From Anseranas semipalmata (lineage: Eukaryota > Chordata > Aves > Anseriformes > Anseranatidae): 64,000 nucleotides of DNA. The DNA is taken from NCBI GenBank assembly GCA_013399115.1, contig VXAA01003985.1:349821-413820 (forward strand). Reading direction: 5' to 3'. The notes under the pieces were generated by a model. The model had not been told where the DNA came from and ran no database searches. It saw only the letters and a list, made by a program, of their open reading frames with translations. Shown here piece after piece: positions 12,501-24,000 of the stretch. Position 1 is the first letter of the stretch. Each line of letters opens with the position of its first letter. The position numbers and the translations under genes are program-made.

Positions 12501-14881
12501 TATATTTACTAAAGTTTTCTTACCTTTTTCACAATAACCATATAATATGCTAAGGATCAAAAAGGATGACTATATCAACGGCACTATATATAGGAAGTTA
12601 CCATTACATCTATGTCTTCAGGCAAAAACTAGCTGCAAGCTCATTGCTGAGATTCTAGGAAGGTGCTCATAATCATTACCTTTTTTCATGACAAGTAGGC
12701 AGCATAAGTCACTATAGAGAAGCTACACTTTACGTGCCTCACCGAGAATATGACCAGATGTTGTGACAGAGATGGAATATCATTGAATGTTGTGTCCACT
12801 ATTTAACCTAGCAGTTATGTCAGAAAAAAAAAAAAAAGCCAGGCTAGTCACTCATATATGGTCCCAGTCAGCATGATCCTGCAGCCTGTATGACTACTTA
12901 AATAAGTGCAAAGGTAGCACAAAGCAAAGAATAAAAACAGGTGATAAAATCAGACTGGTAGCTTGCATTTACAATTATCAGTGTAAGCATCAGTTTTAAT
13001 CTGGCCTGCTTATTAAGTGCTTCCAGGAACAGATTCTTGGACAGGATGAGTGTCTAATATTCTTTTGCGTCTTTGCATTATTCTTATTCCATCTGAAATA
13101 CCATATAATCATACTTTATAGTACATTTTTAGGCATTGTTTATAATACTTTAATACTTCCCGTGACGATGACTGCTGTTGATCTCTTTGCATTAAGATTT
13201 CTCATTTGTGTGCTCAACATGTATTTGTATTATTTAAATACAAAGCAGTAGTAAATAGCAGAATATACCTGAATAGCAAACACAGCCTAGGGAGGACAGA
13301 TATTTGTAAGCTACCAGCAGAAGTAGATGAAATTGACGAGGAAAAGCAAGCCGAGGAAAAAATACCTGCAAAAGGAGAACAGAACACTTGTCAAACAAGT
13401 TACAGTACTGAAAAGATACAGAAAACAATTTCATATAATACTTTGAACTTAATCGCTCAGTTTGTCAGCATGGTACTGACAGTAGATTTATATGTTCATT
13501 GAACAGTTATAGAAAAAATGGAAAAAAGTTATTATGAAAGGCAGAGCAAAATAAGTTTTATGTGGCACTGTAAGCACCAATGTCCACCTGCTTAAATTCA
13601 TGCATAACTGAACGCATACAATTCTTCACAAAAAAATGAAAAATTTTTGACTGTATTTGAAAGGTAATAAGCAAATAAATCATAGTAATAAATACTTTGT
13701 TTTCAGTTTATGGATCAATCATTTTGAATGTTGTAATGAGTATTCAATATTTAAAATTCTCTTTGATTTATAAACCATGGATCCCTAAAATCAGGGTATT
13801 TATTTTCCTTTATGTGACTGGTTGTCTATGATTTCTAAAAACAAGAAAAAGAATGTCCTCAGGTCAGTACCCTTCATGCTGCTGTCATATCTGTCATACC
13901 ATCCAACAGAAACAGCGAAGCTTGACTGAATAAATAATGAGACTAGGCAAACAGTTTCCAAGAACAAGACACCACTGCCAGTGCTTTGGATTAAGAAGAT
14001 TCATGGAATTTATTCCTGGATGCTCTCTTAGTCCATGGCTCCAACTCTGCTTGTTCCCAGGCAGCCAGCAGGCCAGAGCTGTCTTGCTTGTCCCTCCTCT
14101 AATGCACCTGGCTTTAAAGCACACAGTTACTAACCCTGACCTTATTGTAGCCGTAACTGTTTTGGCGCAAGACAAGAATTGTAAGGACATTTCACAGAAG
14201 CCTTAAAGAAAGACCTTGTCCAAAGTGTTTGTCCAAAATAAATAAATAAAAAGCTGAAAACAAGATAGGAGTCAAAGAATCCCACTTATAGAATTAAATC
14301 AATACCTTCTGCATGGGTTACAGTAAAAATGCCTTTAATTATTCTAACTATGTGGCAGTGTCTTTTGACTTGCAGATTAATTACTTCTTTTCCTGTGGCT
14401 GGAGTTATATATTTACACGTTTAAAGTCTTCTGAAAGTGAGGTTACTGGAAAATGACCTATCTGACATTTTCAGGAGGAAACTCATATACTTCAGGGTCC
14501 TGGAGATAAAACCTCACGTTCCAAGGTAACGAACAATATATTTGATGTAATTCTTCTTAATGAAATGAATAAAAAAATTAAATTATTTCCAGACAAGAGA
14601 CAGAAGATACTTGGGGTGAAAAATACATACAGCAGACTAAAGAGAATAATGTGTAATCATGAATACAATAGAAAATAAAAGCAAAGTATAATGTTTGAAT
14701 ATATGGCATCCCAGAAATAGCAGCCATAGAGCTTGAATTTTGACAAAGGGGACTGCAGCCTGTGCAGATGCCTTTCCTGATTTTTATTAAAATTACCTTT
14801 TTCTGCAGTGATATCACTATAAAAATTGCTAAAACAAACAAAAAGAAACAACTGTCTTGAGAACATTACAAATATCATTTG
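9558..14881. other. Unique AT-rich noncoding DNA
   Basis: No gene or known repeat is supported. Several 90-105 codon frames occur at 10897-12226 and 13206-14206, often on both strands at once, which argues for chance. The frame at 13206-13502 contains a short acidic stretch (EVDEIDEEKQAEEK), but lacks a donor site or other exon evidence. A run of 14 A lies at 12824-12837. Confidence 0.55.
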
Positions 14882-14926
14882 AAAGTTGCAAAAGCTCTAC
14901 ATGGAAAAAAAGTTGCAAAAGCTCTA
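14882..14926 (+). repeat. Tandem duplication, period 27 bp
   Basis: The 18-mer aaagttgcaaaagctcta occurs at 14882-14899 and again, identical, at 14909-14926. The offset is 27 bp with an A-rich spacer. It looks like a small recent slippage or repair duplication. Confidence 0.9.
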
Positions 14927-17900
14927 AATGTCAGAATTCCAATGCTTTTTTTCCTCCAATTATACTATTGCTCTTTTAAAGGAAGAGCAAAGCTTCTCTT
15001 GTAAAGCAGCAATTATAGTCTACTGGACTATCTTGTGCTGCATCATACCCTGCTGGGCAGAACACAGAATATACTAGTCAATCATATGTCACTTTAACCC
15101 TACAGGAAACTTCTGTCTTTATGAATCAAAGGATTAGTGAAGCTGGTAAGGACACTGAGAAACAAACAGACGTGAGGGGCAAAAGGCAATTCTCAGTGGG
15201 CATAATCCGCTCTTGACTCAGAATCTGAATTCAAGCTTTCAGTCCTTTCAATGAATAACATATATTTGACATGTCTATTAGATTGTCAGCTTTCCTACTG
15301 CATACTTTCTTTCATGGATATAGATTCTTCAAAACAAGAAAAACTAAGGATAGATTAGATAGGATGAATAGGATGAGGTAGGATGAATAAAGCCTGTAGG
15401 CACCAAAACATCCTTACATGTTTTAACTTGATTAATACTTGCATCACTATCAACATTAAGGCATTTGAAGATATTAAGACAAATGTATTTCTCAAGAGTC
15501 AGATTCTAAAATACAAGATTGAAAACAAAAATGTAAGCATTTCCGACCTTTTCTGATTATAAAATCCCATTGAGCCCTTAAGCTTTGAACTGTTTTCAAA
15601 TTTATTTATTTTTTTATTTAGATCAAGTGGAATAAAGATAAAATTTTCATCACAAAAATCCATCATTTTTCATCATCTTCTATCTTTATCCATTTTCTAG
15701 TTCTATTTCAGATTTAAATTTGTAATGAATGCTCTTAATTTATCTACTTTCCAAATCAGAAGTTATCACATCTTCCTTGCCTCTCATGCTCATAACTAGC
15801 CTCAACTACAAATCAACATTACTGTGCAAGTTTAAAGTAGCTAATACCTCACCATCATAAAAATCTCACTGGCTAGAAATACAGGCAAGGCTTCTAGCTC
15901 AGGCCACCAATGTGACATTACAATAAGCAGAGAATCAAAGCTAACTCCACACCACCAGGCATGGACAGTCACCTTGACACTGCCAATCACATCTACAAGC
16001 CACATCCTTTTTCATTAGGATTTAATTCATGTTGAATCTCTGTTAAACTTTTATATAAGTTTTTCCTTAATATTTAATAAATGTCACTTTTTGCTAAAAA
16101 CTAAACAACTCTTTTCCCATCTTATTTCTCTTGGAGAACATTTTATTAACCTTTCTGACTTTATTAGAATTCATCTTTCCTGTTATCATCTTTACCTCAT
16201 CTAGATTTCATTCTTTTATCCCACAGTTATATGCAATTATCTACACCTTCTTCTCTGAAAAGGAGTTTGTACTTTATTCCCTTTATAAAATTCTCTCTCC
16301 TCCTCTCACATGCACACACAGATACATACAAAAACCATGTGAATAGTACATGAACAAGGATAGATATGCGAGATGCATCTAGTCCATTTTTAGTCTCCCT
16401 TATGGAGAAGTCCTATGGAATTACAGAAGATTTTACAGTCTTCCTCTGAAATCTGTAAGAAACAATAACCTACTCATTACAGAATTCCAGAACATAGCCT
16501 CTATCAAATTACACGAATTACAAACTAAAACCACAGGATGGATCATCAAGACCACACAATCAAATACTGTCCTCAAAGGACCACATACAGTTTTTCACTC
16601 ACTCGCAAGAAAATCCTGCAACAAATTTTAGACGAAGCTGCAGTTTTCTACAGTAAAATAGCAGGAGAGATGTGGAGAATCATAAGAGTCCTATGTTTCT
16701 CAATGTCGTCATTTTCTATTACGTTTTCAAGGATGCTCTGATTTATTTATTTATTGGAGTATAGCGTTGTGAGTATAGCACACAAGGCTTTAAATGTCTT
16801 TTATTGTTGTTTGCTTTGCTGTTAATGTTTTTCTCTTAGGAAAGGATGAGACCTTTCTGAGTCGGTTGTAACAATAGTCTGCCTTCTCTCTCTTTACATA
16901 AGAAACAATGAGATTGTGCTTTAATTTTGATTCACCAAAGATAACCATTAGTATTTCCTGCATATACCTGGCTAGCTGCCTTCACAGCATATTTCTTAGA
17001 GAATATTTCTACATTTTCTTGAGCATTTGAAACACAAGCACATTTAAAACTGTTAGTTCCCTTCTCCAGCCATGCTCTAGCAGTGCCTCAGCAAGACAAA
17101 TAGAGGAAAGTTGTCTGACTATCAACAAAGCAAAATGCTGTCCAGCCCAGCTGGATACAAGAGCTGTAGCAGGGTGTGACAGGGTTCACAAAGGTGTGCC
17201 ACAATTGACAGCTCTTGCATCAGAACTAAGAATCAGAGAAGGAGACTATTGGAAGTGTGGGAGGCGGACAGCACCTCTACGGTGAAGAAAAATAAAACTA
17301 AGTGGAGAAATATGCACTTAAAGGTGGGGAAAGAAGTGTAAAAGATGGGAAGAAGTTTAGAGGTGCCAAAGGAGACAGAAAAATTGGAACGAAGAACATC
17401 ACAAAACAAAAAGAATGAAAAACTGGGGAATTAGTACATTGCAAATATTTCTTCATCAGTTGAGTTGTATTACTACAGATAACATTAGAAGCTTTGATTT
17501 GGACAAGTCAGGAATCATACATTCTGGATGAGAACTTCAGTGTCATATTTTCTAGATATTACAATGATGAAAACAAATTACATTCCTTACAAGCTCACCT
17601 TGCTGTCACTTATCTTAATATCTATGATGATAGCAGAAAACTAGTTCATTTCATTAACTTGATGTACTACAAAGGAATGAAAACTTAAGATACAATTTCT
17701 TAACCAGCTACAAACTGTGTTCACTCACATTAAATACTGTAAAAAAAAATAAAAGCTTCTATGTGGAAAAAAATACTGTGACTGAAACAGGTACTGTTAA
17801 TTTTGTACTTTTGAAGTTCAGCGAAAAACGTAGACTTGTTGTTTCCAAATGTGAAGTCCCTCCTTTGGTTGCATGTTGGATAGAAGAAACCTTCAAGAGA

Positions 17901-20900
17901 AGAAATAAGAGTTACTTATCCATCCACAACAACAGCAGTGTGTTAAGTTAATTTTAGTATTTGTCAGAAGCATGAAAATAGGATGATACCATTTTCCAAA
18001 GCTGATGATGCTAAAAACCACTGCTGGATCTCTGACTGATCACCCAAGACACAAATATATTTGATAAAGAACGTAAGTGGACCTTAAAGAACAGACCACA
18101 ATGATTTACATCATACACTATAAGAAGGAATATGTGTTATTGGCAGGATAAATACACTACAGGTGATGTACATTCATTCAAGTACATTAGAACAAGAACA
18201 AAACAGTAGAATGTTCCACACAGATCTGTTGCCCACAGAGTAATCTTTGTAGCAAACTGATCTTTTTGTACTGGTAAGATATGAGGAGAAAAGCGTCTTC
18301 AATCTCCCTTGAGAGCCAGTAACTGGGCTGCTAAAAAGCTATATATTATGTATTTCTTAGTACTCAATTATAGTTGCCTAGTGAGTGATCTCACCTGGTG
18401 CCTAAAACGATCCTTCTACTAAGATGGGACCTACACCACAGAAGTTATAGAAAAGGTTGTTTCGTTGTTGTTGTTTTTTGTTTTTGCCAACAGCATGCAA
18501 TGCTATGACAAGAATAAGACTCAGAAGCTACTGGGCACACCAGTCCAGCTATAGGTTGCTGTTACCTATAAGCAACTACAAGGTGTTCTTTGAAGATCAT
18601 ATTGACACAGAAAGACCATTGACAAAGGTAAGAGCTTATACCTGCTTAAGCCCTTTCCAATGGTAATTGCCTGTAAAAACTTACCACTTTTAGAAGATTT
18701 GCTGACAAAGCATGGAAGAGGGAAGCTTCTCCTTAGTCAGTATTGTCTTTAGATTGGAAACAGGAAAATACTGTTTATTTCATCAGTGAAAATGATGTGC
18801 AGTGAAAATTAAAGTGCTGGAATGCCATGCTATAGCTGATCATGCTCAGATAATTCATTCCAGAGAGAGAGAATGAGATTAGAGGTAGATTTTTTTTCCT
18901 GATGGCCCCCAGGAGTAGGAGTAGTAAACAAAAGATGATGAAAATTCTGTCAGTTAGAGAACTCCATAAGCCCAAGCTATCCTTACAAATATGGCATTTT
19001 CAAGGAATCATAACTTTGTCTTCTAACATGAACTGAGATGAATAGGTATAACAATACTCTGGACCTTGCTGAGATTGTCTAACTTCTGATTTGAATTTTA
19101 TCTACCACATAAATATTAATCATGTTAATATGACTGTCTATTATAATGCTTAATAACTGTATTTCTATATCCTGGATTATGCTGCACATCAAGTCTTATC
19201 TGTTTGTATATAGTAATGAAATACTCCAAAACCTATTGTTTAGAATATTCAGCTTGGACAGACTTCAAGGCTCACCCCCCCGCCCAACTTTAAAAAGAGA
19301 GACAAGCTATTTAGTGGATTTCTTCCAAAATACTCTGTTTCCCACCAAGTCTGAAAGTTACTGTCAGGAACAAATGCCAGCTGAAAAAGTGACAGCAGAA
19401 CTGAAATGGGCATTTCTTTCATGAAACTGCTTGGACAAAGGGCCCACAGAGAAGCTAAAATACATGATAGATGTGTGAAGTTTGTGTGGAAAAAGAACAG
19501 GAGTTGGCCATATTAACCAGCCATATTGATGTAGAGCTTTTTATTTGGGTTCATGTACATCATGCCACCTGTATTCTGTTCTTTATGCTGCATATTGCTT
19601 AATAAATGTTCATAGAAACATATGAACAAGATGTCCAGTAAACAAAAAAAAAAAAAGCCTTTGCACTCAAGCAAATAAGCTTTTTAGTCCAAATAGGTTA
19701 AGCTGGCTGAGATGAAACAATATAAAAGTAAATTAAAGGGGCACAGATGGGATTCTCTCTTTCTTTGAAAGACTCCAGAAAACTAGTCCCTTCCCACCCC
19801 CCAAAAAAAAAGAATTAGTTGAACTGCACACTGAACTGAACTGCCAGAGATGCCAGTTCACTCATCCTTATCTAAAGGCACTTGTTTGCAAGAGTTTGAA
19901 TCTCTGGTGAACAGCCTGATGCAGTACTAATCAAAAGGTGTATGGCTTTCCTTAGATGTGAAAGATCGAGCTTTCAGTGAAACTGTCTCATATTCATTTC
20001 AGCCTCAAACTGTCAGTAATAGATTGCCACTAGCCAGTAAAAAGTTCACTATAAAGAATTATACGTCCTTTCTGTCCTTGATCAGTTACTGTGTTATCTA
20101 CAGTGGGCAATTTTCTCATATGTTCTTCAGAAGGTCATTCAAAACTCTGACTTGGCAAGATGATGGGGATCTAAAATATTATGATCTCCAGCCATTTAGC
20201 TTTAGTTAAATTTCCCAGTGTTCAAAATAAGATGAAAGTCAACAAGAAAGGTTAAACAGAAACAATCTGGTGCTTATAATTTACAACATATGAAACCAGA
20301 GCCCAATTTTGTAATTTTGTCAGAACTTTAAGCTATCATATCTAATAGAAGTACCAAGGATACTCAATATACACCAGCCACTCCTAGAACACTCCTGTGC
20401 CTTCCTTTTCTATAATTCTGGCCTAAATATACATACAAATTTGTACCTTCTAGCTTAACTTTTTTAGGTAACAGAAAAAGCAAATAGCCTTGCAAGGTGA
20501 GCATTTATACTCCATCTCTAAGAACCTGTTCTCGTTATGTACAAGTCATAATACTTCTGAAGTATACACAATAACCTTGGAAAATTACATACCAAAAACC
20601 CCTCCTGGAATATTTGTACTAAAAGGCTTCAAGCTGTGTAAAGTTTTAGGAGAAGGGAGGGAGGTTTTCAGCTCTATTTTTGTTGTTGTTTTTAAACCAA
20701 GATTACGATGTATGGTACAAAATAAGTTTAACAGCTGTCACTTTATATTCCAGTCATTACTTTTTAAAATATTTCAAATGACCCCTTGATAATCAAAACA
20801 TATATTTCCCCACTTGCACAGAAATGACTTACACTCAGCTTCCTTTTGAGTGCAAATGACTTTTGAGAGCTAGCAGCTGTGCACACAAGTTCCAAGCTTA

Positions 20901-20928
20901 GAGATTTACTACTTCTGGTACTGCTAGC

Positions 20929-20931
<3 letters not shown>
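14927..20931. other. Unique AT-rich noncoding DNA with minor simple repeats
   Basis: No gene is supported. The block contains a GGATGAAT-type short repeat (15356-15390), a GTT run near 18463-18486 and a 13-A run at 19644-19656 that lies 38 bases after an AATAAA (19601-19606). A short open stretch with splice-like borders at 18494-18627 is discussed among the findings. Confidence 0.55.
15356..15390 (+). repeat. Short imperfect repeat of taggatgaa units
   Basis: The motif 'aggatga' appears three times in 'gataggatgaataggatgaggtaggatgaataa'. It is a degenerate minisatellite-like cluster too short to classify. Confidence 0.7.

Positions 20932-20966
<35 letters not shown>
20932..20966 (+). repeat. 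Poly(A) run of 35 bases
   Basis: A pure A run begins just after 'gctagcatt' and stands 32 bases left of the assembly gap. It continues as A-rich sequence (gaacaaagaaaaaaacccc) until the gap. Confidence 0.95.
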
Positions 20967-20970
<4 letters not shown>

Positions 20971-20998
20971 AAAGAAAAAAACCCCTAAGAAATAGACA

Positions 20999-21040
20999 NN
21001 NNNNNNNNNNNNNNNNNNNNNNNNNNNNNNNNNNNNNNNN
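20999..21040. other. Assembly gap (42 N)
   Basis: Forty-two undetermined bases join an A-rich left flank and a T-rich right flank. The number of N need not equal the true gap size. The two homopolymer flanks are probably why assembly failed here. Confidence 0.97.
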
Positions 21041-21048
21041 AGGATTTT

Positions 21049-21051
<3 letters not shown>

Positions 21052-21083
<32 letters not shown>
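21052..21083 (+). repeat. Poly(T) run of 32 bases
   Basis: A pure T run begins 12 bases right of the gap. It is the only T-run of 13 or more on the plus strand in the window and mirrors the A-run left of the gap. Confidence 0.95.
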
Positions 21084-21084
<1 letters not shown>

Positions 21085-24000
21085 AATGTGTGTGTCTATG
21101 ATTGCTCTTCGGAAAGAACAGCTTTAAGAAGATGAGCTTTATGGGTAGCTTAAAGCTTGTACAAAAATGAGGGAACTGTACATAGCCTGAACATTCAGAA
21201 GCCTAGCAGTATAAGTAGTCTCCCTGTAAGTGAGAAAGTTTCGTTCAAATTTACACTAGCAATGTAACAGCCCACTGTATACCAAATATTTTGGCATCCT
21301 TTAATAAATACAGACCAACTGAGCAGTTCTAGAAGAAGTTGCATAGATAGACATTCAGTCCAGCCCTGAGCAGACCTGGCTATCATCACTTCTACAGTCT
21401 GAGAGGGGAAAAGTAATGACAGAGGGAAAAAAAAGATAGAAGTTTAGAGGGAAAAAAAAGTCTGTCATGTATAGCACACATAGTTGGCACTCAGCTATCA
21501 ACAGCTATTACAAACCTTTCCCCTAATGGGGGCTCTTGGGTTGCTGTTAGCCTTTTATCTTCACTTAATAAATGTCTCAAACGTGCCTGACTGTAGCTGG
21601 TAGGATATTGCTTGTCTGTTATTGCACTGGTTAGTTGCAGGCCAAGGTTTATTATTTATCTAATAGGCACTCATAAAACCTAGTAACCTCCTAAAGCTCA
21701 TCACATGAAAAGAATACAGTCTGAAACATCACCATCCATAAAGCTCAAGAGCCCCGAGGTCTTCAGATATTTTACCTTCAGTTCTGTCACAGGCCTTTTC
21801 TACTTCCAATGAGGAAAATTGTGCTTGGGTAAGGAACAGAGGATTGCCCAGCCTCTTCCACCTACAGACAGCCAAGGTGGAGAAACCAAGCTACCCAACA
21901 TTGTGATTAAAAGTACAACTGGCAGGGAAAAAAAGGGAGATGCTTGCAATTTTTGATCATTTTACAATCCCTTCAGCAACGTCAGCTGACAACACAGTCC
22001 TATTAAATATCACTGTCACGTGTCTGAATGCTGTCAGGTTTCTGCCAAAACAGTCATGATGCTTACATAAGAAGATGGCACTGAGAATTTTAAACTCCAA
22101 ATGCTATTTTAAGAAATTTAGTTTTCAGTTTTACTTAAAACTTTACAAAGTAAAACCTACTTTACAGATGATTTTTTTAAATTGCACGTAGTATAAAGCA
22201 TGCCTAAATATACTTCCTCTTCTCAGTCTATGTACTATAACTTAGGAAACAAAGATCAAAAATTCCAAAATACAGTGAAGTCGCAGCTATCTGTAGCTGG
22301 ATTTCTGAGTTATGCATTGCTAGTTCCCTATTTCCCAAGCAAGTACGAGTCAAGAAATGATCTATTCTCTGTTCCTAGATGAAATGTGCCCTGGCCTGGC
22401 CAAAGCAGACTGGGGGAAGGAAAAAAAAAAAAAGTGATAGTGTGCAATGGGAAGGAAAAAGAAACCCGGTAACTAACTGAACATGATCCTAATACAGTTC
22501 CCTCTCTCCTTCTCTATTCTTCACAGAGATGTGAAGGCATGGGGTTCTGCTCAAATTCATTGCTAAACTGAAGCAGCCCAATTCTTTCAAGTATAGAGAA
22601 AATAAATCTGTCATGGCAGCTCACTGATGTCTTTCATGTATTCTGTCCAGCTAAACAAATGACCACAATGAACCACACCATCATCATATTCAGACAGCAT
22701 TACAATAGCACACTTTATTTAGGGGCAGACTGTGAAAATAATAGACAGAGCTGTTTGTCTGCATCTCATCCAGCTGCCCGTTGCCCCATTGAGGCCAAAC
22801 AACCACAAGCGTATTCTCCTGAGTGACAGTCTTTCCACCAATTCTCAATGCTTTTCTATTCTCAATTCAAAGTCTTAATTCTCAAGTTGATCTATAGATC
22901 AGGTTTCAGCTACTCAGTGACAGTCATTTCAATAAAGCTTTTACCTTTACAATTGATGAGGTAATATGACTTAGTTAGAAATTTAGGATTAGGTATAATA
23001 ATAAAAAGTGACAACAATAAAGTGGTCTACTCCCTGAAGGGGATGTGAAGCGTTATGGTTCTTCCTAAGGAAATTAACCTAAATCATATTGTAGGAGAAA
23101 TAATTTTGGCAAAAACAGAGCTATAAAAATGAAGGGAGTTGTGTAAACTGTCAAGTATGCATTAGCACAGGAAGACAATATGAGAATGCCAAAATTTCCA
23201 GCAAAAGCATAAACAAAACAACATTTTGGAGGAATATAGATGAGAGGAAGAAAACAAAAAAATTCCAAACTGTTTTGAAAATGAAATATTATGACTATTC
23301 TCTTGTTTTAGGGTAGATGAAAACAAAAGGCTTTGTAAGTTCGTCAAAAAGACCACAACCTTAAAAAAAATTCTTTAAGTAAGGTCAAGCACTTTCCACA
23401 GTCTATCAAGGTGTCAGTGATCCAAAGATATATAAGGAAACTGGATGTTTCCTTCTTCTACTTTAACTTCAATATGCTTAATAGCAAAATCTATCAGTTA
23501 TTTGTTGAAACATTACTTGGGAAGAGAATTGTTTCCAGCGGGAAAAAAGATAAATTCTCAGATATGGTTGTGAAAAAATTGGATTAATTAGTTCTCACCA
23601 ATTTTGTGTCTACTTGAGCTGTGTACATGAGATAATACAAATAAGAGAATTGCTAGTGTGTGCAATTAATCCTTAAATAAAAATGAACGTTTAAAACATC
23701 TCAAACCCTTATCCTTAAAGAATAAGAATCTATGAGGCCATGTTAAGTGGTTTGTAGGTGGTCCTCAAATGACATTAAAGTTTCTCAAAATAGCTTAACA
23801 TTTAAAAATATTGAATATGTAAATTCATGGCTACCTAGAAGAACTTTTGAGGATCTACTAATGTCAAGAAGATTTTCATCTAAAAGAAGCTCCATAATTT
23901 TGCTAGAAGGAAAGGATCCTTTTCTACATTTTCCCAGATGACTGATGTGTGCCTCTAGAAACACCAGCATTACAGACTGGAGTGTAAAATAACTGGCAAG

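Noticed and set aside
13206..13502. 98-codon frame with an acidic stretch
   Set aside because: No acceptable donor, no recognised family, and a frame also exists on the opposite strand.
17998..18050. Possible C/D-box snoRNA (TGATGA followed by CTGA)
   Set aside because: The boxes are only about 30 bases apart and no terminal stem or second box pair is visible.
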